Part shown: one piece after another, positions 5,712 through 6,054 of the stretch
Numbering within the stretch: the stretch's first letter is position 1
Layout of the letters: every line of letters starts with the position of its first letter
Assembly: GCA_018674025.1 (NCBI GenBank)
Contig: JABHBC010000050.1
Span: 1-6,054, forward strand
From: Flavobacteriaceae bacterium
GTDB lineage: Bacteria > Bacteroidota > Bacteroidia > Flavobacteriales > Flavobacteriaceae
DNA length: 6,054 nucleotides
Direction of reading: 5' to 3'
Program-made: the position numbers and the translations under genes
The notes under the pieces: generated by a model
The model's database searches: none
Seen by the model: only the letters and a program-made list of their open reading frames with translations
Told to the model about the DNA's origin: nothing

Positions 5712-6029
5712 ATGCTAAAAAGTATTATAAGCTTATTATTTGTTTTTTTGCTAAACTTACCAAGTTTGATAAGTTTAGAACACTTCTTTGATGATAACCA
5801 TCATCAAGTATGCGTCGAAGGCAAAGTCCATTTTCATGAAAAAGAGTCGGTATGTGTAAGTTGTGAATTTATTAGAAATTTTCAAGACATAGAACTTGAT
5901 CAAAGTCATTTTGTCTTTATTGATAATCAATCTTTTTCTGTAATTACTATTAATAGAAATTTAATTTATTCTTCACAATATTTTTTAATTAGTTTTTCTA
6001 GGGGACCACCTGTAAATATTCTTATCTAA
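5712..6029 (+). CDS. Small exported His/Cys-rich protein, probably metal-associated
   Basis: A 105-residue protein with an N-terminal hydrophobic segment (4-21) that acts as a signal peptide or anchor; the rest should be periplasmic. The mature region is rich in potential metal ligands: His24, His30, His31, Cys34, His40, His42, Cys48, Cys51 and His66, including HHQVC (30-34), HFHE (40-43) and CVSC (48-51). It ends in SFSRGPPVNILI, and the RGPP near the C-terminus is a recurrent feature of small Bacteroidota proteins encoded just before TonB-dependent receptors linked to metal uptake. That link comes from my recollection of the family and is inference here, because the window ends 25 bases after the stop. 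No Fur- or Zur-type operator is evident upstream. The ATG is chosen because the signal sequence starts there and the preceding leader is A/T only. Alternative: an orphan exported protein with no transport partner. Confidence 0.72.
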   Translation: MLKSIISLLFVFLLNLPSLISLEHFFDDNHHQVCVEGKVHFHEKESVCVSCEFIRNFQDIELDQSHFVFIDNQSFSVITINRNLIYSSQYFLISFSRGPPVNILI

Positions 6030-6041
6030 AAAATATTTACA
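6011..6041. repeat. Perfect 10-bp inverted repeat overlapping the last gene's end
   Basis: Arms TGTAAATATT (6011-6020) and AATATTTACA (6032-6041) are exact reverse complements around an 11-base loop that contains the stop codon of the His/Cys-rich gene (6027-6029). The stem has only two G-C pairs' worth of strength and no T run follows, so it is a poor intrinsic terminator. It may be an attenuator, a binding site ahead of the next gene, or chance. Confidence 0.4.
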
Positions 6042-6054
6042 ATAAATCAATAAT

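Overview
The window is very AT-rich with A/T-only leaders, almost no Shine-Dalgarno sequences, and several matches to the Bacteroidota -7 promoter element (TAnnTTTG). Together with the protein families present, this points to a chromosomal segment of a member of the Flavobacteriia, probably a low-GC marine or host-associated one. I see no mobile element, CRISPR array, RNA gene, phage gene or recognisable defence system. No gene-free stretch exceeds 300 bases; the longest is 524-712.

Layout. An OsmC/Ohr-family peroxidase-like gene (104-523, +) is followed by a secreted protein of unknown function (713-1480, +), which ends in a clear intrinsic terminator (1493-1523). A flavodoxin-fold NAD(P)H oxidoreductase (1541-2119, -) is divergent from a flavobacterial two-helix membrane-anchored protein of unknown function (2255-2962, +). 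That gene runs tail to tail, with overlapping stop codons, into a DoxX-family membrane protein (2959-3357, -). The tRNA1(Val) A37 methyltransferase trmN6/yfiC (3456-4181, +) comes next and lacks a normal start codon at the position its conserved N-terminus demands. A tandem pair of DoxX-like four-helix membrane proteins (4194-4577 and 4581-4928, both -) is followed by a divergent atypical SDR/NAD(P)-binding protein (5011-5664, +) and a small His/Cys-rich exported protein (5712-6029, +). The last resembles the small metal-associated proteins that often precede TonB-dependent receptors in Bacteroidota.

How they fit together. The strand alternates often, so most genes are probably single transcription units; the only convincing operon is the DoxX-like pair. 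There is a loose redox/stress flavour (OsmC, flavodoxin-fold reductase, SDR-type Rossmann protein, three DoxX-superfamily proteins), but nothing shows that these form one pathway. The content looks like ordinary flavobacterial core and near-core genome. The points most worth a second look are the apparent ATT start of trmN6, the related palindromes on either side of osmC, and the uncharacterised proteins at 713, 2255 and 5712.
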